This document shows, piece by piece, positions 1 to 12,330 of a DNA stretch of 64,000 nucleotides. The position numbers were made by a program, and so were the translations under genes. The notes beneath the pieces are model-generated. The model was not told where the DNA came from. It saw nothing but the letters and a program-made list of their open reading frames with translations, and did not search any database. The stretch spans positions 3,968,001 through 4,032,000 of the forward strand of contig NW_027475138.1 of assembly GCF_051020985.1 (NCBI RefSeq). The letters run 5' to 3'. Source of the DNA: Nomia melanderi. Its lineage: Eukaryota > Arthropoda > Insecta > Hymenoptera > Halictidae. Position 1 is the first letter of the stretch. Each line of letters opens with the position of its first letter.

Positions 1-2564
1 TCAAAGTGCATTGTCTGTAGGAGGCCCTGGCGCATGAATCTGTGCAGCGGGAACGACCTCGGACCACCAGGGGCCGAGAAAACCACAGTCTCATGGGGCC
101 GGACACTCAGGGTCAGGGGAAAATACAATATATATCTGGTGATATCTCGGGTGCTATTACAGATAGCGCAATAAACCAAAGTGAATTATCTGCAGGATGC
201 CCTGGCGCATGAATCTGTGCAGCGGGAACGACCTCGGACCACCAGGGGCCGAAAAAACCATAGTCTCATGGGGCCGGACCCTCATGGTCAGGGTAAAATC
301 AAATATATATCTGGTGATATCTCGGGTGCTATTACAGATAGCGCAATAAATCAAAGTGCATTGTCTGTAGGAGGCCCTGGCGCATGAATGTGTGCAGCGG
401 GAACGACCTCGGACCACCAGGGGCCGAGAAAACCACAGTCTGATGGGGCCGGACACTCAGGGTCGAGGTAAAATCCAATATATATCTGGTGATATCTCGG
501 GTGCTATTAGAGATAGCGCGATAAATCGATGTGCATTGTCTGTAGGAGGCCCTGGCACATGAATCTGTGCAGAGGGAACGACCTCGGACCACCAGGGGCC
601 GAGAAAACCACCGTCTCATGGCGCCGGACACTCAGGGTCAGGGGAAAATCCAATATATATCTGGAGATATCTCGGGTGCTATTACAGATAGCGCAATAAA
701 TCAAAGTGAATTATCTGCAGGAGGCCCTGGCGCATGAATCTGTGCAGCGGGAACGACCTCGGACCACCAGGGGCCGAGAAAACCACAGTCTCATGGAGCC
801 GGACACTCAGGGTCAGGGGAAAATCCAATATATATCTGGTGATATCTCGGGTGCTATTACAGATAGCGCAATAAATCAAAGTGAATTATCTGCAGGAGGC
901 CCTGGCGCATGAATCTGTGCAGCGGGAACGACCCCGGACCACCAGGGGCCGAGAAAACCACAGTCTCATGGAGCCGGACACTCAGTGTCAGGGGAAAATC
1001 CAGTATATATCTCTTGATATCTCGGGTGCTATTAGAGATAGCGCAATAAACCAAAGTGAATTATCTGCAGGAGGCCCTGGCGCATGAATCTGTGCAGCGG
1101 GAACGACCTCGGACCACCAGGGGCCGAGAAAACCACAGTCTCATGGGGCCGGACACTCAGGGTCAGGGGAAAATCCAATATATATCTGGTGATATCTCGG
1201 GTGCTATTAGAGATAGGGCAATAAACCAAAGTGAATTATCTGCAACAGGCCCTGGCGCATGAATCTGTGCAACGGGAACGACCTCGCACCACCAGGGGCC
1301 GAGAAAACCACAGACTCATGGGGCCGGACACTCAGGGTCAGGGGAAAATCCAATATATATCTCGTGATATCTCGGGTGCTATTACAGATAGAGCAGTAAA
1401 TCAAAGTGCATTGTCTGTAGGAGGCCCTGGCGCATGAATCTCTGCAGCGGGAACAACCTCGGACCACCAGGGGCCGAGAAAACCACCGTCTCATGGGGCC
1501 GGACACTCAGGGTCAGGGAAAAATGCTATATATATCTGGTGATATGTCGGGTGCTATTACAGATAGCGCAATAAATCAAAGTGCATTGTCTGGAGGAGGC
1601 CCTGGCGCATGTATCTGGGCAGCGGGAACGACCTCGGAACACCAGGGGCCGAGAAAACCACAGTCTCATGGGGCCGGACACTCAGGGTCAGGGGAAAATC
1701 CAATATATATCTGGTGATATCTCTTGTGCTATTAGATACAGCGCAATAAACCAAAGTGAATTATCTGCAGGAGGCCCTGGCGCATGAATCTGGGCAGCGG
1801 GAACGACCTCGGACCACCAGGGGCCGTGAAAACCACAGTCTAATGGGGCCGGACACTCAGGGTCAGGGGAAAATCCAATATATATCTGGTGATATATCGG
1901 GTGCTATTAGAGATAGCGCAATAAACCAAAGTGAATTATCTGCAGGAGGCCCTGCCGCATGCATCTGTGCAGCGGGAACGACCTCGGAACACCAGGGGCC
2001 GAGAAAACCACCGTCTCATGGGGCAGGACACTCAGGGTCAGTGAAAAATCCAATATATATCTGCTGATATCTCGGGTGCTGTTACAGATAGCGCAATAAA
2101 TCAAAGTGCATTGTCTGTAGGAGACCCTGGCGCATGAACCTGTGCAGCGGGAACGTTCTCGGACCTCCAGGGACCGAGAAAACCACAGTCTCATGGGGCC
2201 GGACACTCAAGGTCAGGGGAAAATACAATATATATGTGGTGATATCTCGGGTGCTATTACAGATAGCGCAATAAATCAAAGTGCATTGTCTGTAGGAGAC
2301 CCTGGCGCATGATCCTGTCCAGCGGGAACGACCTCGGACCACCAGGGGCCGAGAAAACCACCGTCTCATGGGGCCGGACACTCTTGGTCAGCGAAAAATC
2401 CAATATATATCTGGTGATATCTCGGGTGCTATTACAGATAGCGCAATAAATCAAAGTGCATTGTTTGTAGGAGGCCCTGGCGCATGACTCTGTGCAGCGG
2501 GAACGACCTCGGACCACCAGGGGCCGAGAAAACTACAGTCTCATGCTGCCGGACACTCAGGGTC
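1..2564 (+). repeat. Segment A, copy 1 (39-monomer unit)
   Basis: About 14.6 monomers recur 6,826 bp downstream, in the same order and with the same private variants. I find five substitutions: 259 c/t, 882 t/g, 1363 c/g, 1896 a/c and 2385 t/g (this copy/other copy). Similarity reaches the left window edge, so the true start lies outside. It ends between 2,565, the first mismatch, and about 2,596, where the monomers become unrelated. Since 6,826 is 39 x 175 + 1, the repeat is in monomer register. Confidence 0.93.
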
Positions 2565-4782
2565 AGGGGAAAATCCAATATATATCTGGTGATATGTCGG
2601 GTGCTATTAGAGATAGCGCAATAAACCAAAGTGAATTATCTGCAGGAGGCCCTGGCGCGTGAATCTGTGCAGCGGGAACGACCTCGGACCACCAGGGGCC
2701 GAGAAAACCACAGTCTCATGGAGCCGGACACTCAGGGTCAGGGGAAAATCCAATATATATCTGGTGATAACTCGGGTGCTATTAGAGATAGCGCAATAAA
2801 CCAAAGTGAATTATCTGCAGGAGGCCCTGGCGCATGATTCTGTGCATCGGGAACGACCTCGGACCACCGGGGGCCGAGAAAACTACCGTCTCATGGGGCC
2901 GGTCACTCAGGGTCAGTGAAAAATCCAATATATATCTGCTGATATCTCGGGTGCTATTAGAGATAGCGCAATAGACCAAAGTGAATTATCTGCAGGAGGC
3001 CCTGGCGCATGAATCTGTGCAGCGGGAACGACCTCGGACCACCAGGGGCCGAAAAAACCACAGTCTCATGGGGCCGGACACTCACGGTCAGGGTAAAATC
3101 CAATATATATCTGGTGATATCTCGGGTGCTATTACAGATAGCGCAATAAATCAAAGTGCATTGTCTGTAGGAGGCCCTGGCGCATGAATCTGTGCAGCGG
3201 GAACGACCTCGGACCACCAGGGGCCGAGAAAACGACCGCCTCATGGGGCCGGACACTCAGGGTCAGTGAAAAATCCAATATATATGTGGTGATATCTCGG
3301 GTGCTATTACAGATAGCGCAATAAATCAAAGTGCATTGTCTGTAGGAGACCCTGGTGCATGAACCTGTGCAGCGGGAACGACCTCGGACCACCAGGGGCC
3401 GAGAAAACGACCGTCTCATGGGTCCGGACGCTCAGGGTCAGTGAAAAATCCAATATATATCTGGTGATATCTCGGGTGCTATTAGAGATAGCGCAATAAA
3501 CCAAGGTGAATTATCTGCAGGAGGCCCTGGCGCATGAATCTGTGCAACGGGAACGACCTCGGACCACCAGGGGCCGAGAAAACCACAGTCTCATGGGGCC
3601 GGGCACTCAGAGTCAGGGGAAAATCCAATATAGATCTGGTGATATCTCGGGTGCTATCACAGATAGGGCAATAAACCAAAGTGAATTATCTGCAGGAGGC
3701 CCGGGCGCATGAATCTGTGCAACGGGAACGTCCTCGGACCACCAGGGGCCGAGAAAACCACAGTCTCATGGGGCCGGACACTCAGGGTCAGGGGAAAATC
3801 CAATATAGATCTGGTGATATCACGGGTGCTATTACAGATAGCGCAATAAATCAAAGTGCATTACCTGTAGGAGGCCCTGGCGCATGAATCTGTGCAGCGG
3901 GAACGACCTCGGACCACCAGGGGCCGAGAAAACGACCGTCTCATGGGGCCGGACACTCAGGGTCAGTGAAAAATCCAATATATATCTGATGATATCTCGG
4001 GTGCTATTACAGATAGCGCAATAAATCAAAGAGCATTGTCTGTAGGAGGCCCTGGCGCATGAATCTGTGCAGCGGGAACGACCTCGGACCACCAGGGGCC
4101 GAGAGAACCACAGTCTCATTGGGCCGGACACTCAGGGTCAGGGGAAAATCCAGTATATATCTCTTGATATCTCGGGTGCTATTACAGATAGCGAAATAAA
4201 TCAAAGTGCATTGTCTGTAGGAGGCCCTGGCGCATGAATCTGTGCAGCGGGAACGTCGTCGGACCTCCAGGGGCCGAGACAACGACCGTCTCATGGGGCC
4301 GGACACTCAGGGTCAGGGTAAAATCCAATATATATCTGGTGATATCTCGGGTGCTATAACAGATAGCGCAATAAATCAAAGTGCATTGTCTGTAGGAGGC
4401 CCTGGCGCATGAATCTGTGCAGCGGGAACGACCTCGGACCACCAGGGGCCGAGAAAACCACAGTCTCATGGGGCCGGACACTCAGGGTCAGGGGAAAATC
4501 CAATATATATCTGGTGATATCTCGGGTGCTATTAGAGATAGCGCAATAAACCATAGTGAATTATCTGCAGGAGGCCCTGGCGCATGAATGTGTGCAGCGG
4601 GAACGACCTCGGACCACCAGGGGCCGAGAAAACCGCAGTCTCATGGGGCCGGACACTCAGGGTCAGGGAAAAATCCAATATATATCTTGTGATATCTCGG
4701 GCGCTATTAGAGATAGCGCAATAAACCAAAGTGAATTATCTGCAGGAGGCCCTGGCGCATGAATCTGTGCAGCGGGAACGAC

Positions 4783-4803
4783 CTCGGACCACCAGGGGCC
4801 GAG
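4783..4803. other. Dyad symmetry CTCGG-N11-CCGAG in each monomer
   Basis: Five-base inverted arms flank an 11-base centre (accaccagggg) in the reference monomer, and most other monomers keep both arms. The same stretch (4782-4798) matches 7 of the 9 fixed positions of the mammalian CENP-B box NTTCGNNNNANNCGGGN; a 7/9 match somewhere in a 175-bp monomer is not unlikely by chance. Whether the dyad forms a hairpin or binds protein cannot be told from sequence. Confidence 0.7.
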
Positions 4804-4856
4804 AAAACCACCGTCTCATGGGGCCGGACACTCAGGGTCAGGGAAAAATCCAATAT

Positions 4857-4870
4857 ATATCTGGTGATAT
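4857..4870. other. Dyad symmetry ATATC-TGGT-GATAT with EcoRV site
   Basis: Perfect five-base arms surround a four-base loop in the AT-rich part of the monomer. The right arm plus the next base forms GATATC (EcoRV), present in nearly every monomer, so EcoRV should cut the array into a ladder of about 175 bp. Some monomers break the loop or arm (tgct or cggt loops, gatatatc or gatatgtc arms), and these changes help tell copies apart. Confidence 0.75.
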
Positions 4871-4989
4871 CTCGGGTGCTATTAGAGATAGCGCAATAAA
4901 CCAAAGTGAGTTATCTGCAGGAGGCCCTGGCGCCTGAAGCTGTGCAGCGGGAACGACCTCGGACCACCAGGGGCCGAGAAAACCACCGT

Positions 4990-4995
4990 CTCGAG
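4990..4995. other. Monomer with +1 base and XhoI site
   Basis: The usual gtctcatggggccgg reads gtctcgagggggccgg here. This adds one base and creates CTCGAG. The insertion accounts for the 39-monomer offset being 6,826 rather than 6,825. I saw no other copy of this exact change in the window. Confidence 0.8.
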
Positions 4996-5370
4996 GGGGC
5001 CGGACACTCTGGGTCAGGGAAAAATCCAATATATATGTGGTGATATCTCGGGTGCTATTACAGATAGCGCAATAAATAAAAGTGCATTACCTGTAGGAGG
5101 CCCTGGCGCATGAATCTGTGCAGCGGGGACGTCCTCGGACCGCCAGGGGCCGAGACAACGACCGTCTCATGGGGCTGGACACTCAGGGTCAGGGGAAAAT
5201 CCAATATAGATCTGGTGATATCTCGGGTGCTATTAGAGATAGCGCAATAAATCAAGGGGCAATGACTGTAGGAGGCCCTGGCGCATGAATCTGTGCAGGG
5301 GGAACGACCTCGGAACACCAGGGGCCGAGAAAACCACCGTCTCATGGGGCAGGACACTCAGGGTCAGGGA

Positions 5371-6386
5371 AAAATCAAAAATATATCTGGTGACATCTCG
5401 GGTGCTATTACAGATAGCGCAATAAATCAAATTGCATTGTCTGTAGGAGGCCCTGGCGCATGAATCTGTGAAGCGGGAACGACCTCGGACCACCAGGGGC
5501 CGAGAAAACCACAGTCTCATGGGGCCGGACACTCAGGGTCAGGGCAAAATCCAATATATATCTGGTGATATCTCGGGTGCTATTAGAGATAGCGAAATAA
5601 ACCAAAGTGAATTATATGCAGGAGGCCCTGGCGCATGAATCTGTGCAGCGGGAACGACCTCGGACCACCAGGGGCCGAGAAAACCACCGTCTCATGGGGC
5701 GGGACACTCAGGGTCAGGGAAAAATGCTATATATATCTGGTGATATGTCGGGTGCTATTACAGATAGCGCAATAAATCAAAGTGCATTGTCTGGAGGAGG
5801 CCCTGGCGCATGAATCTGGGCAGCGGGAACGACCTCGGACCACCAGAGGCCGAGAAAACCACAGTCTAATGGGGCCGGACACTCAGGGTCAGGGGAAAAT
5901 CAAAAATATATCTGGTGACATCTCGGGTGCTATTACAGATAGCGCAATAAATCAAATTGCATTGTCTGTAGGAGGCCCTGGCGCATGAATCTGTGAAGCG
6001 GGAACGACCTCGGACCACCAGGGGCCGAGAAAACCACAGTCTCATGGGGCCGGACACTCAGGGTCAGGGCAAAATCCAATATATATCTGGTGATATCTCG
6101 GGTGCTATTAGAGATAGCGAAATAAACCAAAGTGAATTATATGCAGGAGGCCCTGGCGCATGAATCTGTGCAGCGGGAACGACCTCGGACCACCAGGGGC
6201 CGAGAAAACCACCGTCTCATGGGGCCGGACACTCAGGGTCAGGGAAAAATGCTATATATATCTGGTGATATGTCGGGTGCTATTACAGATAGCGCAATAA
6301 ATCAAAGTGCATTGTCTGGAGGAGGCCCTGGCGCATGAATCTGTGCAGCGGGAACGACCTCGGACCACCAGAGGCCGAGAAAACCA
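5371..6386 (+). repeat. Local three-monomer duplication (525-bp offset)
   Basis: About 490 bp from 5,371 to 5,861 recurs at 5,896 to 6,386, offset by exactly three monomers. Shared private markers are a caaaaatatatc start with gacatctcgg, an aattgcattg junction, a gtgaagcggg segment, a gaattatatgcagg junction and a gctatatatatc segment. Few differences were seen (for example ggggcggg versus ggggccgg, and ctgggcagc versus ctgtgcagc). It reads as a recent tandem duplication of a trimer block. Confidence 0.85.
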
Positions 6387-6826
6387 CCGTCTCATGGGGC
6401 TGGACACTCAGGGTGAGGGTAATATCCAATATATATCTGGTGATATCTCGGGTGCTATTACAGATAGCGCAATAAATCAAAGTGCATTGTCTGTAGGAGG
6501 CCCTGGCGCATGAATCTGTGCAGCGGGAACGACCTCGGAACACAAGGGGCCGAGAAAACCACCGTCTCATGGGGCAGGGCACTCAGGGTCAGTGAAAAAT
6601 CCAATATATATCTGGTGATATCTCGGGTGCTATTACACATAGCGCAATAAATCAAAGTGCATTGTCTGTAGGAGACCCTGGCGCATGAACCTGTGCAGCA
6701 GGAACGACCTCGGACCACCAGGGGCCGAGAAAACGACCGTCTCATGGGGCCGGACGCTCAGGGTCAGTGAAAAATCCAATATATATCTGGTGATATCTCG
6801 GGTGCTGTTACAGATAGCGCAATAAA

Positions 6827-9390
6827 TCAAAGTGCATTGTCTGTAGGAGGCCCTGGCGCATGAATCTGTGCAGCGGGAACGACCTCGGACCACCAGGGGC
6901 CGAGAAAACCACAGTCTCATGGGGCCGGACACTCAGGGTCAGGGGAAAATACAATATATATCTGGTGATATCTCGGGTGCTATTACAGATAGCGCAATAA
7001 ACCAAAGTGAATTATCTGCAGGATGCCCTGGCGCATGAATCTGTGCAGCGGGAACGACCTCGGACCACCAGGGGCCGAAAAAACTATAGTCTCATGGGGC
7101 CGGACCCTCATGGTCAGGGTAAAATCAAATATATATCTGGTGATATCTCGGGTGCTATTACAGATAGCGCAATAAATCAAAGTGCATTGTCTGTAGGAGG
7201 CCCTGGCGCATGAATGTGTGCAGCGGGAACGACCTCGGACCACCAGGGGCCGAGAAAACCACAGTCTGATGGGGCCGGACACTCAGGGTCGAGGTAAAAT
7301 CCAATATATATCTGGTGATATCTCGGGTGCTATTAGAGATAGCGCGATAAATCGATGTGCATTGTCTGTAGGAGGCCCTGGCACATGAATCTGTGCAGAG
7401 GGAACGACCTCGGACCACCAGGGGCCGAGAAAACCACCGTCTCATGGCGCCGGACACTCAGGGTCAGGGGAAAATCCAATATATATCTGGAGATATCTCG
7501 GGTGCTATTACAGATAGCGCAATAAATCAAAGTGAATTATCTGCAGGAGGCCCTGGCGCATGAATCTGTGCAGCGGGAACGACCTCGGACCACCAGGGGC
7601 CGAGAAAACCACAGTCTCATGGAGCCGGACACTCAGGGTCAGGGGAAAATCCAATATATATCTGGTGATATCTCGGGTGCTATTACAGATAGCGCAATAA
7701 ATCAAAGGGAATTATCTGCAGGAGGCCCTGGCGCATGAATCTGTGCAGCGGGAACGACCCCGGACCACCAGGGGCCGAGAAAACCACAGTCTCATGGAGC
7801 CGGACACTCAGTGTCAGGGGAAAATCCAGTATATATCTCTTGATATCTCGGGTGCTATTAGAGATAGCGCAATAAACCAAAGTGAATTATCTGCAGGAGG
7901 CCCTGGCGCATGAATCTGTGCAGCGGGAACGACCTCGGACCACCAGGGGCCGAGAAAACCACAGTCTCATGGGGCCGGACACTCAGGGTCAGGGGAAAAT
8001 CCAATATATATCTGGTGATATCTCGGGTGCTATTAGAGATAGGGCAATAAACCAAAGTGAATTATCTGCAACAGGCCCTGGCGCATGAATCTGTGCAACG
8101 GGAACGACCTCGCACCACCAGGGGCCGAGAAAACCACAGACTCATGGGGCCGGACACTCAGGGTCAGGGGAAAATCCAATATATATCTGGTGATATCTCG
8201 GGTGCTATTACAGATAGAGCAGTAAATCAAAGTGCATTGTCTGTAGGAGGCCCTGGCGCATGAATCTCTGCAGCGGGAACAACCTCGGACCACCAGGGGC
8301 CGAGAAAACCACCGTCTCATGGGGCCGGACACTCAGGGTCAGGGAAAAATGCTATATATATCTGGTGATATGTCGGGTGCTATTACAGATAGCGCAATAA
8401 ATCAAAGTGCATTGTCTGGAGGAGGCCCTGGCGCATGTATCTGGGCAGCGGGAACGACCTCGGAACACCAGGGGCCGAGAAAACCACAGTCTCATGGGGC
8501 CGGACACTCAGGGTCAGGGGAAAATCCAATATATATCTGGTGATATCTCTTGTGCTATTAGATACAGCGCAATAAACCAAAGTGAATTATCTGCAGGAGG
8601 CCCTGGCGCATGAATCTGGGCAGCGGGAACGACCTCGGACCACCAGGGGCCGTGAAAACCACAGTCTAATGGGGCCGGACACTCAGGGTCAGGGGAAAAT
8701 CCAATATATATCTGGTGATATCTCGGGTGCTATTAGAGATAGCGCAATAAACCAAAGTGAATTATCTGCAGGAGGCCCTGCCGCATGCATCTGTGCAGCG
8801 GGAACGACCTCGGAACACCAGGGGCCGAGAAAACCACCGTCTCATGGGGCAGGACACTCAGGGTCAGTGAAAAATCCAATATATATCTGCTGATATCTCG
8901 GGTGCTGTTACAGATAGCGCAATAAATCAAAGTGCATTGTCTGTAGGAGACCCTGGCGCATGAACCTGTGCAGCGGGAACGTTCTCGGACCTCCAGGGAC
9001 CGAGAAAACCACAGTCTCATGGGGCCGGACACTCAAGGTCAGGGGAAAATACAATATATATGTGGTGATATCTCGGGTGCTATTACAGATAGCGCAATAA
9101 ATCAAAGTGCATTGTCTGTAGGAGACCCTGGCGCATGATCCTGTCCAGCGGGAACGACCTCGGACCACCAGGGGCCGAGAAAACCACCGTCTCATGGGGC
9201 CGGACACTCTGGGTCAGCGAAAAATCCAATATATATCTGGTGATATCTCGGGTGCTATTACAGATAGCGCAATAAATCAAAGTGCATTGTTTGTAGGAGG
9301 CCCTGGCGCATGACTCTGTGCAGCGGGAACGACCTCGGACCACCAGGGGCCGAGAAAACTACAGTCTCATGCTGCCGGACACTCAGGGTC
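6827..9390 (+). repeat. Segment A, copy 2
   Basis: This matches the left edge of the window base for base apart from five substitutions over 2,564 bp, about 0.2%. At 9,391 the match to copy 1 breaks. The sequence from about 9,314 onward instead belongs to the large U block, so the last 75 bases are shared by both relationships. An exchange between two array segments near here is plausible. Confidence 0.92.
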
Positions 9391-9857
9391 TGGGGAAAAT
9401 CCAATATATATCTGGTGATATCTCGGGTCCTATTACAGATAGCGAAATAAATCAAAGTGCATTGTCTGTAGGAGGCCCTGGCGCATGAATCTGTGCAGCG
9501 GGAACGACCTCGGACCACCAGGGGCCGAGGAAACCACAGTCTCATGGGGCCGGACACTCAGGGTCAGGGAAAAATCCAATATATATCTGGTGATATCTTG
9601 GGTGCTATTAGATATAGCGCAATAAACCAAAGTGAATTATCTGCAGGAGGCCCTGGCGCATGAATCTGTGCAACGGGAACGACCTCGGACCACCAGGGGC
9701 CGAAAAATCCACAGTCTCATGGGGCCGGACACTCAGGATCAGGGAAAAATCCAATATATATCTGGTGATATCTTGGGTGCTATTAGAGATAGCGTAATAA
9801 ACCAAAGTGAATTATCTGCAGGAGGCCCTGGCGCATGAATCTGTGCAGAGGGAACGA

Positions 9858-9874
9858 TTTCGGACCACCAGGGG
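9858..9874 (+). other. CENP-B-box-like 17-mer, 8 of 9 fixed positions
   Basis: A monomer with aacgatttcgg in place of aacgacctcgg reads TTTCGGACCACCAGGGG. Against NTTCGNNNNANNCGGGN only the first base of CGGG differs (A for C). The matching monomer of U2 has the same 17-mer at 34,000-34,016. Most monomers match at 7 of 9. This is a sequence resemblance; no binding is claimed. Confidence 0.4.
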
Positions 9875-11152
9875 CCGAGACAACAACCGTCTCATGGGGC
9901 CGGACACTCAGGGTCAGGGAAAAATCCAATATATATCTGGTGATATCTCGGGTTATATTACAGATAGCACAATAAATCAACGTGCATTGTCAGTAGGAGG
10001 CCCTGGCGCATGAATCTGTGCAGAGGGAACGACCTCGGACCACCAGGGGCTGAGAAAACCACCGTCTCATGGCGCCGGACACTCAGGGTCAGGGGAAAAT
10101 CCAATATATATCTGGAGATATCTCGGGTGCTATTACAGATAGCGCAATAAATCAAAGTGAATTATCTGCAGGAGGCCCTGGCGCATGAATCTGTGCAGCG
10201 GGAACGACCTCGGACCACCAGGGGCCGAGAAAACCACAGTCTCATGGAGCCGGACACTCAGGGTCAGGGGAAAATCCAATATATATCTGGTGATATCTCG
10301 GGTGCTATTACAGATAGCGCAATAAATCAAAGTGAATTATCTGCAGGAGGCCCTGGCGCATGAATCTGTGCAGCGGGAACGACCTCGGACCACCAGGGGC
10401 CGAGAAAACCACAGTCTCATGGGGCCGGACACTCATGGTCAGGGTAAAATCCAATATATATCTGGTGATATCTCGGGTGCTATTACAGATAGCGCAATGA
10501 ATCAAAGTGAATTATCTGCAGGAGGCCCTGGCGCATGAATCTGTGCAGCGGGAACGACCTCGGACCACCAGGGTCCGAGAAAAACACCGTCTCATCGGGC
10601 CGCACACTCAGGGTCAGTGAAAAATCCAATATATATCTGGTGATATCTCGGGTGCTATTACAGATAGCGCAATAAATCAAAGTGCATTATCTGCAGAAGG
10701 CCCTGGCGCATGAATCTGTGCAGCGGGAACGACCTCGGACCACCAGGGGCCGAGAAAACCACAGTCTCATGGAGCCGGACACTCAGGGTCAGGGGAAAAT
10801 CCAATATATATCTGGTGATATCTCGGGTGCTATTACAGATAGCGCAATAAATCAAAGTGAATTATCTGCAGGAGGCCCTGGCGCATGAATCTGTGCAGCG
10901 GGAACGACCTCGGACCACCAGGGGCCGAGAAAACCACAGTCAGATGGGGCCGGTCACTCAGGGTCAGGGGAAAATCCAATATATATCTGGTGATATCTCG
11001 GGTGCTATTAGATACAGCGCAATAAACCAAATTGAATTATCTGCAGGAGGCCCTGGCGCATGAATCTGGGCAGCGGGAACGACCTCGGACCACCAGGGGC
11101 CGAGAAAACCACAGTCTAGTGGGGCCGGACACTCAGGGTCAGGGGAAAATCC

Positions 11153-11163
11153 AATATATATAT
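11153..11163. other. Dinucleotide gain in the AT tract (+2)
   Basis: The usual ccaatatatatctgg reads ccaatatatatatcagg in this monomer, making it 177 bp. The change explains why one U1/U2 step is 1,052 bp (6 x 175 + 2) and not 1,050. A comparable two-base gain occurs near 54,711 in the right-hand field. Confidence 0.75.
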
Positions 11164-12330
11164 CAGGTGATATCTCGGGTGCTATTAGATACAGCGCAAT
11201 AAACCAAAGTGTATTATCTGCAAGAGGCCCTGGCGCAATCATCTGTGCAGCGGGAACGACCTCGGACCACCAGGGGCCGAGAAAACTAAAGTCTCATGGG
11301 GCCGGACACTCAGGGTCTGGGGAAAATCCATTATATATCTGGTGATATGTCGGGAGCTATTACAGATAGCGCAATAAATCAAAGTTCATTGTCTGGAGGA
11401 GGCCCTGGCGCATGAATCTGTGCAGCGGGAACGACCTCGGTCCACCAGGGGCCGAGAAAACCACCGTCTCATGGGGCTGGACACTCAGGGTGAGGGTAAT
11501 ATCTAATATATATCTGGTGATATCTCGGGTGCTATTACAGATAGCGCAATAAATCAAAGTGCATTGTCTGTAGGAGGCCCTGGCGCATGAACCTGTGCAG
11601 CGGCAACGACCTCGGACCACCAGGGGCCGAGAAAACCACAGTCTCATGGGGCCGGACACTCTGGGTCAGGGGAAAATCCAATATATATCTGGTGATATCT
11701 CGGGTGCTATCACAGATAGCGCAATAAATCAAAGTGCATTGTCTGCAGGAGGCCCTTGCGAATGAATCTGTTCAGCGGGAACGACCTCGGATCACCAGGG
11801 GCCGAGAAAACCACCGACACATGGGGCCGGACACTCAGGGTCGAGGAAAAATCCAATATATATCTGGTGATATCTCGGGTGCTATTAGAGATAGCGCGAT
11901 AAATCAAAGTGAATTATCTGCAGGAGGCCCTGGCGCATGCATCTGTGCAGCGGGAACGACCTCGGACCACCAGGGGCCGAGAAAATCACCGTCTCATGGG
12001 GACGGGCACTCAGGGTCTGGGGAAAATCCAATATGTATCTGCTGATATCTCGGGTGCTATTAGAGATAGCGTAACAAACCAAAGTGCATTGTCTGTAGGA
12101 GGCCCTGGCGCATGAATCTGTGCAGCGGGAACGACCTCTGACCACAAGAGGCCGAGAAAACCGCCGTCTCATGGGGCCGGACACTCACGGTCGATGAAAA
12201 ATCCAATATATATCTGGTGATATCTCGGGTGCTATTACAGATAGCGCGATAAATCAAAGTGCATTGTCTGTAGGAGGCACTGGCGAATGAGTCTGTGCAG
12301 CAGGAACGACCTCGAACCACCAGGGGCCGA

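Larger units (their letters stand above)
4741..4915 (+). repeat. Representative 175-bp monomer
   Basis: This copy is close to the common form and serves as a reference. In order it holds the ggccctggcgcatg segment, a cagcgggaac segment, the CTCGG/CCGAG dyad, a variable window (ccacagtctc, ccaccgtctc or cgaccgtctc in different monomers), the ggggccggacactcaggg segment, a second variable window (tcaggggaaaa, tcagggtaaaa, tcagtgaaaaa or tcgaggaaaaa), the AT-rich part with the ATATC/GATAT dyad, and the junction haplotype region. G+C falls from about 64% in the first 105 bases to about 34% in the last 70. The common form has about eight CpG sites. The start is arbitrary because the repeat is circularly permutable. 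Confidence 0.95.
2565..6826 (+). repeat. Remainder of the 39-monomer unit
   Basis: About 24 monomers complete the distance to the second copy of segment A. They are ordinary family members with mixed junction haplotypes in runs of one to four and no strict dimer alternation. Apart from the three-monomer duplication at its right end I see no long internal copy. Whether this stretch also repeats outside the window, as expected of a true 39-mer HOR, cannot be seen. Confidence 0.75.

Noticed and set aside
157..456. Reverse-strand open frames of 65-106 codons in nearly every monomer, and forward frames of 60-127 codons
   Set aside because: The common monomer has few stops in some frames, and 175 is one more than a multiple of three, so each frame rotates through the repeat. 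Frames overlap on both strands, change freely between monomers, and show no fixed start context. They are repeat arithmetic and not genes.
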